Assembly (NCBI RefSeq): GCF_007483685.1
Contig: NZ_VMKN01000001.1
Span: forward strand, 372,001 to 436,000
DNA: 64,000 nucleotides
Reading direction: 5' to 3'
Source: Litoribacter populi
GTDB taxonomy: Bacteria; Bacteroidota; Bacteroidia; Cytophagales; Cyclobacteriaceae
Part shown: piece after piece, positions 1 through 10,214 of the stretch
How positions within the stretch are numbered: position 1 is the first letter of the stretch
Layout of the letters: every line of letters begins with the position of its first letter
Notes under the pieces: model-generated
Told to the model about the DNA's origin: nothing
The model's database searches: none
Seen by the model: only the letters and a program-made list of their open reading frames with translations
Made by a program: the position numbers and the translations under genes

Positions 1-3000
1 GATGCCGCTGATTTCAATATTCATTGGTTAAACCTGCAGACCAATGAGCAGTTTGGCCAGAACCAGACTACAGTTGAGGGCCTAAATGTGGGATTCTATC
101 AGGTTTTTGTGTCGGCTGGGGAAGACTGTGTGGTTGACCGGGTGCTCAGAATTGAAGGACCGGAATCTCCACTTACCATTTTGACTTCTCAGGTGGATCC
201 AACCTGCCCTGAACAAGAGGGAGCTATTTACCTGAATGCTTCCGGAGGGTTTGCCCCGTATGACTATTTTTATAAAATAAATGAAAGCGATAACTGGTCA
301 CCATTGAGTGGGTCAGTACTTACTTCGCTAGATGCGGGAGATTATCTTGTTATGGTGAGAGATGCAAAAGGTTGCGAAGATGACAGTACCCTGACCATCA
401 CCCAGCCAAATGCCCCATCATTTTCTGCCAATAAGGTTCAGGATGTCTCCTGCTACGGGGGGAATGATGGAGTAATTGATTTCTCGGTGACCGGTGCTTC
501 GCATCAATGGTATAAAAGGCTACCTGGCCAAAATCCACAGCCGATTGCCGATAGTCAATTGGATGAGTTGGAGGCAGGCACCTACTTTATGGAGGTGACT
601 TTTGCTGAAAACTGTACCGAAAGGACCAATGATATCACCATTCAGCAGCCAAACGTCATTCAGGCATCCTTGTTGGCAACCCAGTTGGTCTGCTACGATG
701 ATCTGGGCAGTGTCACCTTTACGGTTTCCGGAGGGAAATCCGGTAAATCCTTACAGCTTATTTCGGGCTCAGAGGTAATCGATATCAAGGAAAATCTTTT
801 TGAAGGTAACTTCACCTTTAGGGATTTGGCACCAGGTGATTATGAGCTGTTATTGACGGATGAAGGTTGTGGCGAAACGGCCCATGTATTTACCATCCAC
901 GAGGTTTTGGAGCCTACTTTTGCCGATGTGGAATTTGATGACATTACCTGCCCTGGTGCCCACGATGGCGTTATCCGCATGCTTGACCCTCAAGTTGAAA
1001 GTGGCCGAAACTTCACGGTTCGGATTAACGGGCAGGCAATGCCAGCGGGTCAAACGGTATTCACTGGGCTTGCACCGGGGCAGTACAATGTAGCGTTGGT
1101 TGATTCGGAAGGTTGTGGGCAGCAGTCGAAAAGCTTCACCATCAGCCAGCCGGACGAATTGGAAATTGAACGTTTTGATTTTGAGGACCCAACCTGTTTT
1201 GAGGGTGACGAGGGCTGGTTGAAGTTTAGGGTCTCTGGTGGAAATGGAAATTATGAAGCCACACTTCTGCACAAAGATTCCGGTGAGAAACTAACGCTTT
1301 CCGGCTTATCTGCCAGTGCCACGCATGAATTTGAAAACCTTAGGCAAGGGGAATACATGTTTACCCTCCTGGATGAAAAACGATGCCCTATCGAGCGGGA
1401 GTTTGAACTTGGCCAGCCTGATGGCTTTACCGTTGCGGTGAATCCCGGTACCATCATCTGTATCGATGGAGAAACTAACGCCCAGGTGAATTTTGAAGGC
1501 GGCACTGCCCCCTTCACCATGGAATTGACCAGAAACGGGGAAGCTTTTGAAACCTATACATTCAACCAAAGAATCAACACCATTTCCAACCTTCCTTTTG
1601 GTCAATATGCCTTTGAGGTGACCGATGGGGAAAACTGCCTGGTGCTGACGGACACCTTTGAGCTTGAGGATGGAGAGAAGATTGAAGTGGAGGCTGATAT
1701 AATTCCTGTTTCTTGTGGAAACAATATGGATGGAAAACTAATCATAAAAGCCAGTGGAAGCAAGCGAGATGGTCAACTCAATTATTCTTATTTTGTCAAT
1801 GGTCAGCAGATTTTCGGAAATGAACTGAATGTGCGGGCGGGTACATATACCATTAAAGCAGGTATTGGAAACTCAACCGTGGGATATTGTGAGTCAGAGT
1901 CTATTGAGGTAGTGGTAGCGGTGACCGATCCTATGGTGGTTGAGGAAGAAATCATCGACGTTTCATGTCACGGTGGAGCTGACGGGTCAATTTTTGTGGA
2001 GGTAACGGGCGGTACCCCATTTGAGGGAGACTCTCCATACCGATACCATTGGGAACATACAGATGAGGATACACCGTTTTTGGAAGGCTTGACAGCAGGA
2101 TTTTACAGAGTAGAGGTAGAGGATTCCAGGAAGTGCTTCAGAGTTTCCCAAAGATTTTATGTAAGCCAGCCCGAAGAGGAACTTTCGGTGGTAGCCACTC
2201 CTAATTATATTCTTTGTGCTGAAAATGGTGAACTCTCAATTACTTTGGAAGTGAGGGGCGGCACACCGGATTACACTTATGAGTGGTCAAATGGCGCCAC
2301 CACCAAGGATATTTTTGGTATCGAGCCGGGCATGTATGAGGTGACCGTTACAGATAAAAAAGGCTGTACGGAAACCATCACCGTAGAATTGCCAAAACCT
2401 GCCCCATCTCTTGAAATTGAATCTGACGGCAAGCTTATTCTCTGCAGTCCCCAAGAAAGGGGGAATGTTCAGCTTACGGTAAATGGTGGCACAGGCAATT
2501 ATACCTACAAATGGTCAAATGGCTCTCAGGCCTCTAGTCTGATCAATCTTCCTGCTGGAGATTATACCGTAACAGTGAAAGATACTGAGACCGGATGCGA
2601 AGCCGAACATACCGTAGAGATTGTCATTGCCGATCCTATAATCGTCGAAACTGTGGATTTGGAACCGATTTCCTGTAACGGTATGTGGGACGGTATGATA
2701 TCTGTAAACGTATCTGGCGGAATGGGCGATCTTCAGCTTTCTTGGAAATTCAGCGATCCGCAAACGGGTGTCCAATCACCTTTATATGAATTCGAAGGAG
2801 CAACTGAATTATTCAACCTCCAGCCCGGCAATTATATCTTGGATATAGAGGGTGAGGGCGGATGTAGAACTTCACGTGTGTACACTGTTGGTGACCGTGC
2901 TCCGTTGAAAATCGTACCACAACATCAAAATCCCACTTGTAACGATAGCGACAATGGCTCCATTAACCTTGAGTTAACCGGTGGCAGCGGGGCGTATTCT

Positions 3001-4161
3001 TACCGCTGGGAAAACCTTGACAATCCGGACCACTGGATTAAAGACCGAACCACTTCCGGTATTTCAGGTCTTGAGATTGGCCGATATAGAGTAAGGGTTG
3101 AAGATGGCAGTTGTTCAATCAGTGAGATCATACAGATCCAGGCCCCTGACCAATTACAGATTGAGTCCAAACACACAGAAATGTTGGCTTGTCATGGTGC
3201 TGAAAACGGGGTCATTGAAAATGTAATCAGCGGAGGTGTGCAGGACTATATCATAGAATGGTCCGATTCCAATAGTATAAAAAGCTGGAGCCGTACAGGC
3301 TTAGGCGCAGGAGAATACTCGGTCAAAGTCACAGACAAAAACGGGTGTACCCTAAGCAAAACCTATGTAATAGACGAACCGGATCCATTGGTGGCTGATT
3401 TATTCACAAGGATCGATATCAACTGTGAAACCAGAGAAGTGGTTGGTACAGCTTGGCTGACTGTGGAAGGTGGCACTGGAGAGTATGAAATCCAGTGGAG
3501 CAGTGGAGAAAAGAATGTCAGGGAAGTCAACTTCAATCAAGCTGGTGAAATCACGGTTTTTGTAAGGGACAAGCGTGGCTGCAACATTGATCTGTCGAGG
3601 ATGATTGATTTTCCACCTGTGTTTGCCGATGCTGATTTCACCTATTCTGTGATCAGTTTGGATGGCGAGGGCGAAATTTTGGTCAACGACCCTATACAGT
3701 TCATTGACGAGAGTGAGGGACATGTGATCGCCTGGGACTGGGATTTTGGGGATGGCACTAAGAGCAATGAGCAAAACCCAAAACACACCTATTCAGGCCC
3801 TGGTACTTATGAAATCGCACTGCGGGTGTATGACGAATATGGTTGCAGCACCATGAGCCGAATTGAAGTGGAAGTGACCGATTCTTATAGAATACTTATA
3901 CCAAATGCCTTTACACCAAATGGGGACGGCCTGAATGATACCTTCATGCCGAAATTTAGAGGCTTGTCTGATTTCGAAATGCACATTTTCAATACTTGGG
4001 GTGAATTACTGTACACCACCACCTCTATGGAAGATCCAGGATGGACAGGTTTCCACCAAGGCAAACTCAGTCCCAACGGTAATTATGTTTACAAGATCTA
4101 CTACACCACCCGAGAGGGCAAGCGATCCAGCCGATCAGGTGTATTCCTTCTAATCAATTGA
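1..4161 (+). CDS. Giant SprB-repeat adhesin, T9SS type B cargo (5' end outside window)
   Basis: The frame is open from base 1, so only the C-terminal 1386 codons are present. An internal GTG at 88 is not the start. The visible protein is built from repeated Ig-like units with recurring motifs such as 'TCPGAHDGVI', 'SCHGGADGSI' and 'SGGTPxYxYxWSNG', as in SprB-repeat gliding adhesins. A PKD domain follows (WDWDFGDGT, codons about 1240-1260), then a gliding-motility-type C-terminal domain beginning 'IPNAFTPNGDGLNDTF' that ends in a basic tail. This domain is the type B sorting signal recognised by the type IX secretion system, so the protein should be displayed on or released from the cell surface. 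A PorP/SprF gene follows 418 bp downstream, the usual partner for type B cargo. Function as adhesin or motility protein is inferred from the family; ligand unknown. Confidence 0.93.
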   Translation, partial: DAADFNIHWLNLQTNEQFGQNQTTVEGLNVGFYQVFVSAGEDCVVDRVLRIEGPESPLTILTSQVDPTCPEQEGAIYLNASGGFAPYDYFYKINESDNWSPLSGSVLTSLDAGDYLVMVRDAKGCEDDSTLTITQPNAPSFSANKVQDVSCYGGNDGVIDFSVTGASHQWYKRLPGQNPQPIADSQLDELEAGTYFMEVTFAENCTERTNDITIQQPNVIQASLLATQLVCYDDLGSVTFTVSGGKSGKSLQLISGSEVIDIKENLFEGNFTFRDLAPGDYELLLTDEGCGETAHVFTIHEVLEPTFADVEFDDITCPGAHDGVIRMLDPQVESGRNFTVRINGQAMPAGQTVFTGLAPGQYNVALVDSEGCGQQSKSFTISQPDELEIERFDFEDPTCFEGDEGWLKFRVSGGNGNYEATLLHKDSGEKLTLSGLSASATHEFENLRQGEYMFTLLDEKRCPIEREFELGQPDGFTVAVNPGTIICIDGETNAQVNFEGGTAPFTMELTRNGEAFETYTFNQRINTISNLPFGQYAFEVTDGENCLVLTDTFELEDGEKIEVEADIIPVSCGNNMDGKLIIKASGSKRDGQLNYSYFVNGQQIFGNELNVRAGTYTIKAGIGNSTVGYCESESIEVVVAVTDPMVVEEEIIDVSCHGGADGSIFVEVTGGTPFEGDSPYRYHWEHTDEDTPFLEGLTAGFYRVEVEDSRKCFRVSQRFYVSQPEEELSVVATPNYILCAENGELSITLEVRGGTPDYTYEWSNGATTKDIFGIEPGMYEVTVTDKKGCTETITVELPKPAPSLEIESDGKLILCSPQERGNVQLTVNGGTGNYTYKWSNGSQASSLINLPAGDYTVTVKDTETGCEAEHTVEIVIADPIIVETVDLEPISCNGMWDGMISVNVSGGMGDLQLSWKFSDPQTGVQSPLYEFEGATELFNLQPGNYILDIEGEGGCRTSRVYTVGDRAPLKIVPQHQNPTCNDSDNGSINLELTGGSGAYSYRWENLDNPDHWIKDRTTSGISGLEIGRYRVRVEDGSCSISEIIQIQAPDQLQIESKHTEMLACHGAENGVIENVISGGVQDYIIEWSDSNSIKSWSRTGLGAGEYSVKVTDKNGCTLSKTYVIDEPDPLVADLFTRIDINCETREVVGTAWLTVEGGTGEYEIQWSSGEKNVREVNFNQAGEITVFVRDKRGCNIDLSRMIDFPPVFADADFTYSVISLDGEGEILVNDPIQFIDESEGHVIAWDWDFGDGTKSNEQNPKHTYSGPGTYEIALRVYDEYGCSTMSRIEVEVTDSYRILIPNAFTPNGDGLNDTFMPKFRGLSDFEMHIFNTWGELLYTTTSMEDPGWTGFHQGKLSPNGNYVYKIYYTTREGKRSSRSGVFLLIN

Positions 4162-4169
4162 TTTTTTTT

Positions 4170-4198
4170 CGGAGAGTGGAAAAATTTTTCACTCTCCG
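4170..4198 (+). terminator. Hairpin after the adhesin gene
   Basis: A perfect 9-bp stem CGGAGAGTG / CACTCTCCG lies 8 bp after the stop codon. The loop is itself self-complementary (GAAAAATTTTT). The downstream T-tract is weak (GATTTTCTCTTT), so this may be a partial terminator or a 3'-end stabiliser that lets some transcription reach the PorP gene. Confidence 0.6.
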
Positions 4199-4579
4199 GA
4201 TTTTCTCTTTACAAGTGTAAAAAAGCCTCTTATAATATAAATTATGTTTATTGTATAATTTTTAGAAAAATTATGTTTTTCGATGATTAATGGAGGGTTA
4301 AAATAATTTTATAATTATTTTGCATATACCAATTTTCTTTCATTATTTACTATGAATCAGCTGATTATAGAAATTTCATTTAGGGGTATTTAAAAAACAT
4401 AAAATATTATTCCTAAAAATGAAAAGCAATTAATCAAGTGTATAGTACAAAATTTAAACCTTGAATAAACCAGAGTTAATAGAGTAAAAGTAACCGGCAA
4501 AGAGTGTTGGTAAGGAGTATTTTTTAAATGATTTCCAGTTAGTTCACCGCGACTGGAGTATTACTTAACCACAGTGAAG
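4199..4579. other. AT-rich intergenic spacer before PorP/SprF
   Basis: About 380 bp of very AT-rich sequence. No open frame of useful length, tRNA or clear TAnnTTTG promoter was seen. It presumably holds the leader or promoter of the PorP/SprF gene. Confidence 0.5.
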
Positions 4580-5605
4580 ATGAAAAGAATTTTACTACTC
4601 GTTTTATTTTTAGGCTCTGCCATAGCGGCGGCGGCCCAAGATGTGCAATATTCGCAGTTCTATGCCAATCCTATGTATCTGAATCCTGCTTTTGCAGGTT
4701 CTTCAGAAGTGAGTCGGGTGGGAGTAAACTACCGAAACCAATGGCCTGGTTTGGACCACTCCTTTAATTCCTATTCAGCCTACATTGACCACTATATGTT
4801 TGACATCAACAGTGGGATTGGCTTAATCTTTAACGGCAACAGGGAAAGCATGGCCCATCTTAGTACTATGGAGGTTGGAGCAATCTATTCTTACAGAGTA
4901 AGATTGAATATGAATACTTTCCTAAGATTTGGTGGCCAGGTGAGTTATGTAGCGAGGGATGTTAATTTCAACAATTTGGTGTTCGGGTCTCAATTAGATA
5001 TTCACAGAGGTACAGTGGATGATTTTAGCGGTGAACTCTTAGGTACCGATAGCCGTCATAGGTTTGCCGATTTCAATTTTGGCATGTTGCTGAATGGCGA
5101 GTCCTACTGGGTGGGTATATCTGGTCATCACGTGACCCAGCCCAATCAGAGCTTTCTGGATGATAACATTAGCAGACTTCCAGTAAAACTTTCTGCACAT
5201 GGCGGAATCCGTTTTGACCTTGGAGCAGGTAGTGTTAATAATTTCTTCAGTAATTCCAGACAGGAAAGGGAAATTTCCTTTGCCTTCAACTTGAAACATC
5301 AAGACCCATTTAACCAACTTGACATTGGAACCCAGATTTATTTACAACCTATGGTGATGGGGCTTTGGTATAGAGGGTTGCCGTCCAAGTATTCACTGCC
5401 AAACAATGAGTCCATTGTGGCCCTATTTGGTTTTTCGCTCGATAGTGGTGTCGATATCGGCTACAGCTTTGACTTTACCACCTCCAAGCTAGGCCTTATC
5501 AATGCAGGGGGTGCGCATGAGATTTCTATCCGATATAGCTTCCTTTATGGGGACCCGAATCAGCGGGACAGGAGAAGCAGGATTATCCCATGTTTCAGAT
5601 ATTAA
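4580..5605 (+). CDS. PorP/SprF family T9SS outer-membrane protein
   Basis: 341 residues from ATG at 4580; a GTG two codons upstream (4574) is an alternative start. The N-terminus (MKRILLLVLFLGSAIAAAAQ) is a signal peptide. The mature protein begins 'DVQYSQFYANPMYLNPAFAG', the hallmark opening of PorP/SprF proteins, followed by 'RNQWPGL' and alternating beta-strand patterns of an outer-membrane barrel. PorP/SprF proteins link type B cargo to the type IX secretion machinery, and SprF is specifically needed for SprB secretion. Its position behind a type B adhesin fits that role. Not to be confused with core PorP: the cargo-linked context favours an SprF-like paralogue. A second paralogue lies at 36548. 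Confidence 0.9.
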   Translation: MKRILLLVLFLGSAIAAAAQDVQYSQFYANPMYLNPAFAGSSEVSRVGVNYRNQWPGLDHSFNSYSAYIDHYMFDINSGIGLIFNGNRESMAHLSTMEVGAIYSYRVRLNMNTFLRFGGQVSYVARDVNFNNLVFGSQLDIHRGTVDDFSGELLGTDSRHRFADFNFGMLLNGESYWVGISGHHVTQPNQSFLDDNISRLPVKLSAHGGIRFDLGAGSVNNFFSNSRQEREISFAFNLKHQDPFNQLDIGTQIYLQPMVMGLWYRGLPSKYSLPNNESIVALFGFSLDSGVDIGYSFDFTTSKLGLINAGGAHEISIRYSFLYGDPNQRDRRSRIIPCFRY

Positions 5606-5643
5606 AAACAGTGTGTGGTTAACTTTTTTAACTAGGTGAACAA

Positions 5644-5705
5644 ATTGTCCTGAGCTAATCCTCGGACAATTGGATGCCCGGGCCGAAAGGTCCGGGTTTT
5701 TCTAT
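5644..5705 (+). terminator. Tandem hairpins with GAAA tetraloop terminating PorP/SprF
   Basis: Two hairpins in series. The first pairs ATTGTCC-GAG with CTC-GGACAAT (5644-5670, one bulged T). The second pairs CCCGGGCC with GGTCCGGG around a GAAA tetraloop (5677-5696) and is followed by TTTTTCTATTTATTT. The T-run reaches the 3' end of the convergent methyltransferase gene. Confidence 0.85.
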
Positions 5706-6241
5706 TTATTTAAAATCCCCATTTTCGACACCAAATCCCAAATCACAATCCCCATGGTAACCGAAATGTTTAGAGAATGCTTGGTTCCCAACTGGGGGAT
5801 TTCGATGACCTTGTCGGCAGCTTGTATGACTTCCTGCTCCACGCCAAAAACCTCGTTTCCAAAAACCATAGCATATTTTTGATCCTCTTCTGGCTGGAAT
5901 TCATGCAACATTTCGCTCTTGTCCACCTGTTCAATCGCCAAAATTTGAAATCCTTCTGCCTTGAGTTTCTCAATTGCCTCCAATGTGGTTGGCAGGTGTT
6001 CCCAGTCTACAGACTCTGTGGCGCCCAGCGCTGTTTTTTGGATTTCTCGATGGGGCGGAGTGCCGGTAATGCCGCAAAGCATGATTTTCTCCAGCCTAAA
6101 AGCATCGGCAGTCCTGAAGGATGAGCCGACATTGTTAAGGCTGCGGACGTTGTCAAGTACCAGAACTAGGGGAGTTTTGGCTTTTTGCTTGTATTCTTCG
6201 ACAGACAGACGGTTTAATTCGTCCATACTTAATTTTTTCAT
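5702..6241 (-). CDS. SpoU/TrmH-family RNA 2'-O-methyltransferase
   Basis: 179 residues, a minimal SPOUT methyltransferase without an added RNA-binding domain. The three SpoU motifs are visible: motif 1 'NVRSLNNVGSSFRTADAF' with the catalytic Arg, motif 2 'VFGNEVFGV', and motif 3 'IPQLGTKHSLNISVTMGIV' forming the trefoil-knot SAM site. Such enzymes methylate ribose 2'-OH in tRNA or rRNA using SAM; the target nucleotide cannot be told from sequence. It is transcribed divergently from mutS with an 81-bp shared upstream region and convergently to the PorP/SprF gene. A possible promoter reads from inside the mutS start (TTTG, 20-bp spacer, AATCTTTG on the minus strand), with one mismatch in the -7 box. 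Confidence 0.88.
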   Translation of the reverse strand: MKKLSMDELNRLSVEEYKQKAKTPLVLVLDNVRSLNNVGSSFRTADAFRLEKIMLCGITGTPPHREIQKTALGATESVDWEHLPTTLEAIEKLKAEGFQILAIEQVDKSEMLHEFQPEEDQKYAMVFGNEVFGVEQEVIQAADKVIEIPQLGTKHSLNISVTMGIVIWDLVSKMGILNK

Positions 6242-6322
6242 CTGCTTTTTGATTAAAAACCTTTAATTTCAAGGTTTGAATTGCACTTCAAAATTAGCAC
6301 AAAGATTTAAATCCCCCTTAAA

Positions 6323-8923
6323 ATGGCCAAAACCAAACCCAAAGAAACCCCTTTGATGAAGCAATATAATGCTATAAAAGCCAAGCACCCTGGCGCATTG
6401 TTATTGTTCAGGGTCGGTGACTTTTATGAAACCTTTGGAGAGGATGCCATTAAGGCGAGCAAGATTCTGGATATAGTGCTCACCAAGCGTGCCAACGGTT
6501 CAGCTTCCCATATTGAATTGGCCGGATTCCCGCACCATTCCCTGGATTCCTACCTGCCAAAGCTAGTTCGGGCAGGTAATAGGGTCGCCATTTGCGATCA
6601 ACTTGAGGACCCGAAAGAGGTGAAAGGGATCGTAAAAAGAGGGGTGACAGAACTGGTAACTCCCGGTCTTTCTTTCAACGATAATGTACTGGACAAGCGC
6701 CGAAACAATTATTTGGCGTCAATAAAATTCGGTAAAACCGAACATGGATTGGCATTTTTAGATCTATCTACCGGAGAGTTTATGACCAGCCAGGGAAGTA
6801 CCTCTTATATTGAGAAGTTGCTCCAAAGTTTTGCTCCTTCGGAAGTAATTTATTCCAAATCCCATCGCAACAATGCTTCCGAGCTTTTGAAGGATCAATA
6901 CAACACCTTCCACTGTGAGGATTGGGTTTTTCAATATGACTACACCTACGAAAAGCTCACCGAGCATTTCCAGACGGCCAATTTAAAAGGCTTTGGTATA
7001 GAAAGTCTTGAGGAAGGAATTATCGCTGCTGGTGCGATTTTATACTATTTGGAAGAAACTGAGCATAAGGAGGTAAAGCATATTGCCTCCATTTCCAGGA
7101 TTGCGGAGGAAAAATTCGTTTGGCTGGATAAGTTTACCATCCGGAATCTGGAACTGGTTTATTCTCAACAGGAGGGTGGTGTTCCGTTGATTCAGATTTT
7201 GGACCAGTCGGTGACCCCGATGGGTTCGAGATTGATGAAAAAATGGATGGTATTGCCTCTGAAGGAAAAGGACCAGATTGAAGAGCGATTGAATGTGGTG
7301 GAGTACTTTTCCAGGCAAGCCGAAATGAGCGAGGAGGTTCTCGGCCATTTGAAACACATTGGAGATTTGGAAAGGCTCATTTCCAAAGTTGCCGTGGGCA
7401 GGATTAACCCACGTGAGATGAACCAGCTGAAAAGGGCCCTTAAAAGCACTCTACCCATTAAGGAGTTGCTTAAAAAACAGAAAAACCCTTCACTCAAGAA
7501 AATTGCGGACCAGATCAATTCCTGTGAATTTTTGCTGGAGAAGATTGAGAATGAGTTAATGGAGGACGCGCCCATGCTCACCCACCAGGGTGGTGTGATA
7601 AAAAATGGGGTTGACGCGGATTTGGATGAATATAGAAGGTTGGCCAATTCGGGTAAAGACTACCTTTTGCAGATGCAGCAGCGGGAAATCCAGAAAACTG
7701 GAATTTCATCTCTCAAGGTAGCCTATAACAAAGTTTTTGGCTATTACTTGGAAGTCTCCAACACACATAAGGCTAAAGTGCCTGCTGAGTGGATTAGAAA
7801 GCAGACCTTGGTGAATGCAGAGCGCTATATCACCGAGGAACTGAAAGTTTATGAAGAAAAAATCCTGAATGCCGAAGAAAGGCTGATTGCGCTAGAGCAA
7901 AAATATTTTATGTTATTGGTCCAGGATGCTGCCGAGTACGTGGGCAGTATCCAGCAAAATGCAAAGATGTTGGCAATGGTGGATTGTCTGCTTTCCTTTG
8001 CTCAAGTGGCCCAAGCCAATAATTACTGCAGGCCAAAGTGCAGCGAAACCGATGCGATCGAAATCAAAGATGGAAGGCATCCGGTAATCGAAAGACAATT
8101 AGGTATAGGAGAGGAATATGTGCCAAATGATATTTATTTGGACCACTCCAGCCAGCAGATTATCATTATCACCGGCCCTAACATGGCTGGTAAATCTGCA
8201 CTTTTGAGACAGACGGCCTTGATTGTGTTGATGGCCCAGATGGGGAGTTTCGTTCCCGCCAGTTATGCCAGAATTGGCCTTATTGATAAAGTTTTTACGC
8301 GTGTGGGAGCATCTGATAACCTCAGTAAGGGTGAATCGACCTTTATGGTGGAAATGACAGAAACGGCGAGTATTCTCAACAACCTGTCCGACAGGTCTTT
8401 GGTACTCATGGATGAAATCGGTCGGGGAACCTCCACCTACGATGGTATTTCCATTGCTTGGTCCATTGTGGAATTTCTCCACAACCATCCCAAGTTCAAA
8501 GCAAAGACACTTTTTGCCACCCACTACCATGAACTTAACCAATTGGCCGATGACTTCGGAAGGGTCAAAAACTTCAATGTATCCGTCAAAGAAGTGGGGA
8601 ATAAAGTGGTCTTCATGCGTAAGCTTAAGGAAGGAGGCAGTGAGCACAGCTTCGGTATCCATGTAGCGCAAATGGCTGGGATGCCCAATCCTGTAGTGTT
8701 AAGGGCTTCGGAAATCATGTCACACCTCGAGAAGGATAAAAGCCTACATCAGCAGCAAGAAAAGCTTAAAGATGTTCCCAAAAACAATTACCAATTGAGT
8801 CTATTTGAAATTGATCCTAAGTTTAAGGAAATTAAGGAAACCATCGAAAAACTGGATATAAATACTATCTCACCTGTGGAAGCCCTAATTAAACTAAATG
8901 AAATCAAAAAAAAGCTAGAGTAA
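6323..8923 (+). CDS. mutS: DNA mismatch repair protein MutS
   Basis: 866 residues, normal length for MutS1. The N-terminal mismatch-binding domain has '[14 protein letters not shown]', including the Phe-x-Glu reading motif. The C-terminal ATPase carries Walker A '[13 protein letters not shown]', the signature '[12 protein letters not shown]', Walker B '[16 protein letters not shown]' and 'ATHYHEL'. It recognises mispairs and small loops and recruits MutL. The last 60 residues form a linker plus a conserved tail ('[16 protein letters not shown]'). ATG at 6323 is the first in frame and matches the family N-terminus. Single gene, divergent from the methyltransferase; the next gene is 57 bp downstream on the same strand but looks functionally unrelated. 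Confidence 0.97.
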   Translation: MAKTKPKETPLMKQYNAIKAKHPGALLLFRVGDFYETFGEDAIKASKILDIVLTKRANGSASHIELAGFPHHSLDSYLPKLVRAGNRVAICDQLEDPKEVKGIVKRGVTELVTPGLSFNDNVLDKRRNNYLASIKFGKTEHGLAFLDLSTGEFMTSQGSTSYIEKLLQSFAPSEVIYSKSHRNNASELLKDQYNTFHCEDWVFQYDYTYEKLTEHFQTANLKGFGIESLEEGIIAAGAILYYLEETEHKEVKHIASISRIAEEKFVWLDKFTIRNLELVYSQQEGGVPLIQILDQSVTPMGSRLMKKWMVLPLKEKDQIEERLNVVEYFSRQAEMSEEVLGHLKHIGDLERLISKVAVGRINPREMNQLKRALKSTLPIKELLKKQKNPSLKKIADQINSCEFLLEKIENELMEDAPMLTHQGGVIKNGVDADLDEYRRLANSGKDYLLQMQQREIQKTGISSLKVAYNKVFGYYLEVSNTHKAKVPAEWIRKQTLVNAERYITEELKVYEEKILNAEERLIALEQKYFMLLVQDAAEYVGSIQQNAKMLAMVDCLLSFAQVAQANNYCRPKCSETDAIEIKDGRHPVIERQLGIGEEYVPNDIYLDHSSQQIIIITGPNMAGKSALLRQTALIVLMAQMGSFVPASYARIGLIDKVFTRVGASDNLSKGESTFMVEMTETASILNNLSDRSLVLMDEIGRGTSTYDGISIAWSIVEFLHNHPKFKAKTLFATHYHELNQLADDFGRVKNFNVSVKEVGNKVVFMRKLKEGGSEHSFGIHVAQMAGMPNPVVLRASEIMSHLEKDKSLHQQQEKLKDVPKNNYQLSLFEIDPKFKEIKETIEKLDINTISPVEALIKLNEIKKKLE

Positions 8924-8980
8924 TCGCACAATTTTGAACGATTTTGGTTATAATAGCGCTATCAGAGGAACGAAAAGATT

Positions 8981-9775
8981 ATGGGTGTAGAGTTATTGGA
9001 AGCGCTAAAGACTCAGGACAAGTATAGGAAGTTATTTCATGCTTGGTCCGATAGAGAATTTGGCCGACAGAAAAAGGAAGAGAAATTCATAAAGGAACTC
9101 CAGGAATTAAGTGAGAAAGTAGGAATCAAGGATAACCTTATCGTGGGTAGCTTTGATTATAGAGATTTTAGTCTAGCTTTCTTTACGGATAATATATTTG
9201 ACGTGTCAGGACTTCCTGCCGAATATTTTAAAAGGTATGGGCTTGAGGCAACCATGTCCATGTTTCATGAGGAAGATAGAGAGGAAGTGCTCAAGTTTCA
9301 GAAGATGAACATTGATACTTATGACTCCTTAAGTATTGCTGAAAAAAGGACATTTGGAGCAAGTTATACTTATAGATGGATTCATAGGTTGACAGGTGAG
9401 GAAATCTGGCAGCAGACATCTATTGTACCTTATATGACAGATGAAAAGGGGAATATCATCCTAGATCTACAAATCTGTATGAGGTTGAATGCCCCGCCTA
9501 ACCCTGCCAAATTTCATTGGGAATTTCACTACACAGCTAACAACGGTGCCTTGATTAAGGTAGAAAAGCAGTTTGAGGATGTGGCTAAAAATACCCTTTC
9601 CAAGCGGGAATATGAAGTGGCCCAATTGATCGTGAATGGCATGCCGCCAGCAGAATTGGCTAAGGAGCTTGGCATCAGTCCTAATACCTTGGTTACTCAC
9701 AAAAAGAACATCATGAAAAAACTCAAAATCAACTCCACCTTGGAATTGGTCAGAATCATGATGCATAAAAGTTGA
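8981..9775 (+). CDS. PAS-like sensor with LuxR-type HTH
   Basis: 264 residues. A central region (about 45-170) resembles a PAS fold ('YRWIHRLTGEEIWQQTSIVPY' precedes a core ending 'GNIILDLQICM'). The C-terminal 65 residues are a GerE/LuxR helix-turn-helix: 'TLSKREYEVAQLIVNGM', then 'AELAKELGISPNTLVTHKKN' and 'IMKKLKINSTLELVRI'. No receiver domain, phospho-acceptor Asp or membrane segment is visible, so it is probably a cytoplasmic one-component transcription regulator sensing an unknown ligand. Such stand-alone PAS-LuxR proteins are common in Bacteroidota. It ends just before a strong terminator. Its targets are unknown. Confidence 0.85.
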   Translation: MGVELLEALKTQDKYRKLFHAWSDREFGRQKKEEKFIKELQELSEKVGIKDNLIVGSFDYRDFSLAFFTDNIFDVSGLPAEYFKRYGLEATMSMFHEEDREEVLKFQKMNIDTYDSLSIAEKRTFGASYTYRWIHRLTGEEIWQQTSIVPYMTDEKGNIILDLQICMRLNAPPNPAKFHWEFHYTANNGALIKVEKQFEDVAKNTLSKREYEVAQLIVNGMPPAELAKELGISPNTLVTHKKNIMKKLKINSTLELVRIMMHKS

Positions 9776-9794
9776 TAATAAATAAGCTTCTGAA

Positions 9795-9839
9795 AATCAA
9801 TAAATAGGGCTTTAAGGTCGAAATTTATTGATTTTTTTT
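9795..9839 (+). terminator. Rho-independent terminator of the LuxR-type regulator
   Basis: Perfect 11-bp stem AATCAATAAAT / ATTTATTGATT with a 17-nt loop, followed by eight T residues. Confidence 0.88.
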
Positions 9840-9849
9840 CAAGGCAGAG

Positions 9850-9880
9850 TTTGCAAATAAAGAAAAGTGCTATACCTTTG
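9850..9880 (+). promoter_or_regulatory. Bacteroidota primary-sigma promoter of the tRNA cluster
   Basis: TTTG (9850-9853), 19-bp spacer, TACCTTTG (9873-9880): an exact match to the -33 TTTG / -7 TAnnTTTG consensus. The tRNA-Gly gene begins 43 bp beyond the -7 box. Confidence 0.85.
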
Positions 9881-9922
9881 TATCCACAATCGCACGAGGT
9901 TGTAAGCACTAAAAACAAATAA

Positions 9923-9995
<73 letters not shown>

Positions 9996-9997
9996 CA

Positions 9998-10026
9998 AAA
10001 GCCCTTGAAAAAGGGCTTTGTTGTTT
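9998..10026 (+). terminator. GAAA-tetraloop hairpin between tRNA-Gly and tRNA-Leu
   Basis: AAAGCCCTT / AAGGGCTTT 9-bp stem closed by GAAA, followed by GTTGTTTT. The T-tract is imperfect, so it may attenuate rather than end transcription before tRNA-Leu. Confidence 0.65.
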
Positions 10027-10051
10027 TAGCCTTTCTGTAAAAAGAAATGCT

Positions 10052-10135
10052 GCCGGGATGGTGGAATAGGTAGACACGCAAGACTTAAAATCTTGTGGCC
10101 GTAAGGCCGTGCGGGTTCGATTCCCGCTCCTGGTA
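10052..10135 (+). tRNA. tRNA-Leu (UAA)
   Basis: 84-nt class II tRNA: acceptor GCCGGGA/TCCTGGT (two G-T pairs), anticodon stem CAAGA/TCTTG with loop CTTAAAA (anticodon TAA), long variable arm TGGCCGTAAGGCCG, T-arm GCGGG-TTCGATT-CCCGC, discriminator A. CCA is not encoded. Confidence 0.96.
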
Positions 10136-10136
10136 C

Positions 10137-10172
10137 AAAGAGCCGCTCAGATCTGAGTGGCTCTTTTTTTTT
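10137..10172 (+). terminator. Terminator after tRNA-Leu
   Basis: Near-perfect palindrome AAAGAGCC-G-CTCAGATCTGAG-T-GGCTCTTT followed by a run of T residues to 10172. Confidence 0.9.
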
Positions 10173-10174
10173 GC

Positions 10175-10214
10175 CCTCATCCGACATCGGTCATCCGTCA
10201 TCCCACATCCATCC
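10175..10214 (-). repeat. Copy of the GGATG-TCGGATG dispersed repeat family
   Basis: On the minus strand this stretch is a chain of GGATG(T/A)(G/C)GGATG-like units, the same family as the tandem array at 51151 and the stretch at 58341. It sits directly behind the tRNA-Leu terminator. Confidence 0.65.

Noticed and set aside
6242-6322. Riboswitch or leader element before mutS
   Set aside because: Only 81 bp, shared with the divergent methyltransferase gene, without stable hairpins or recognisable motif.
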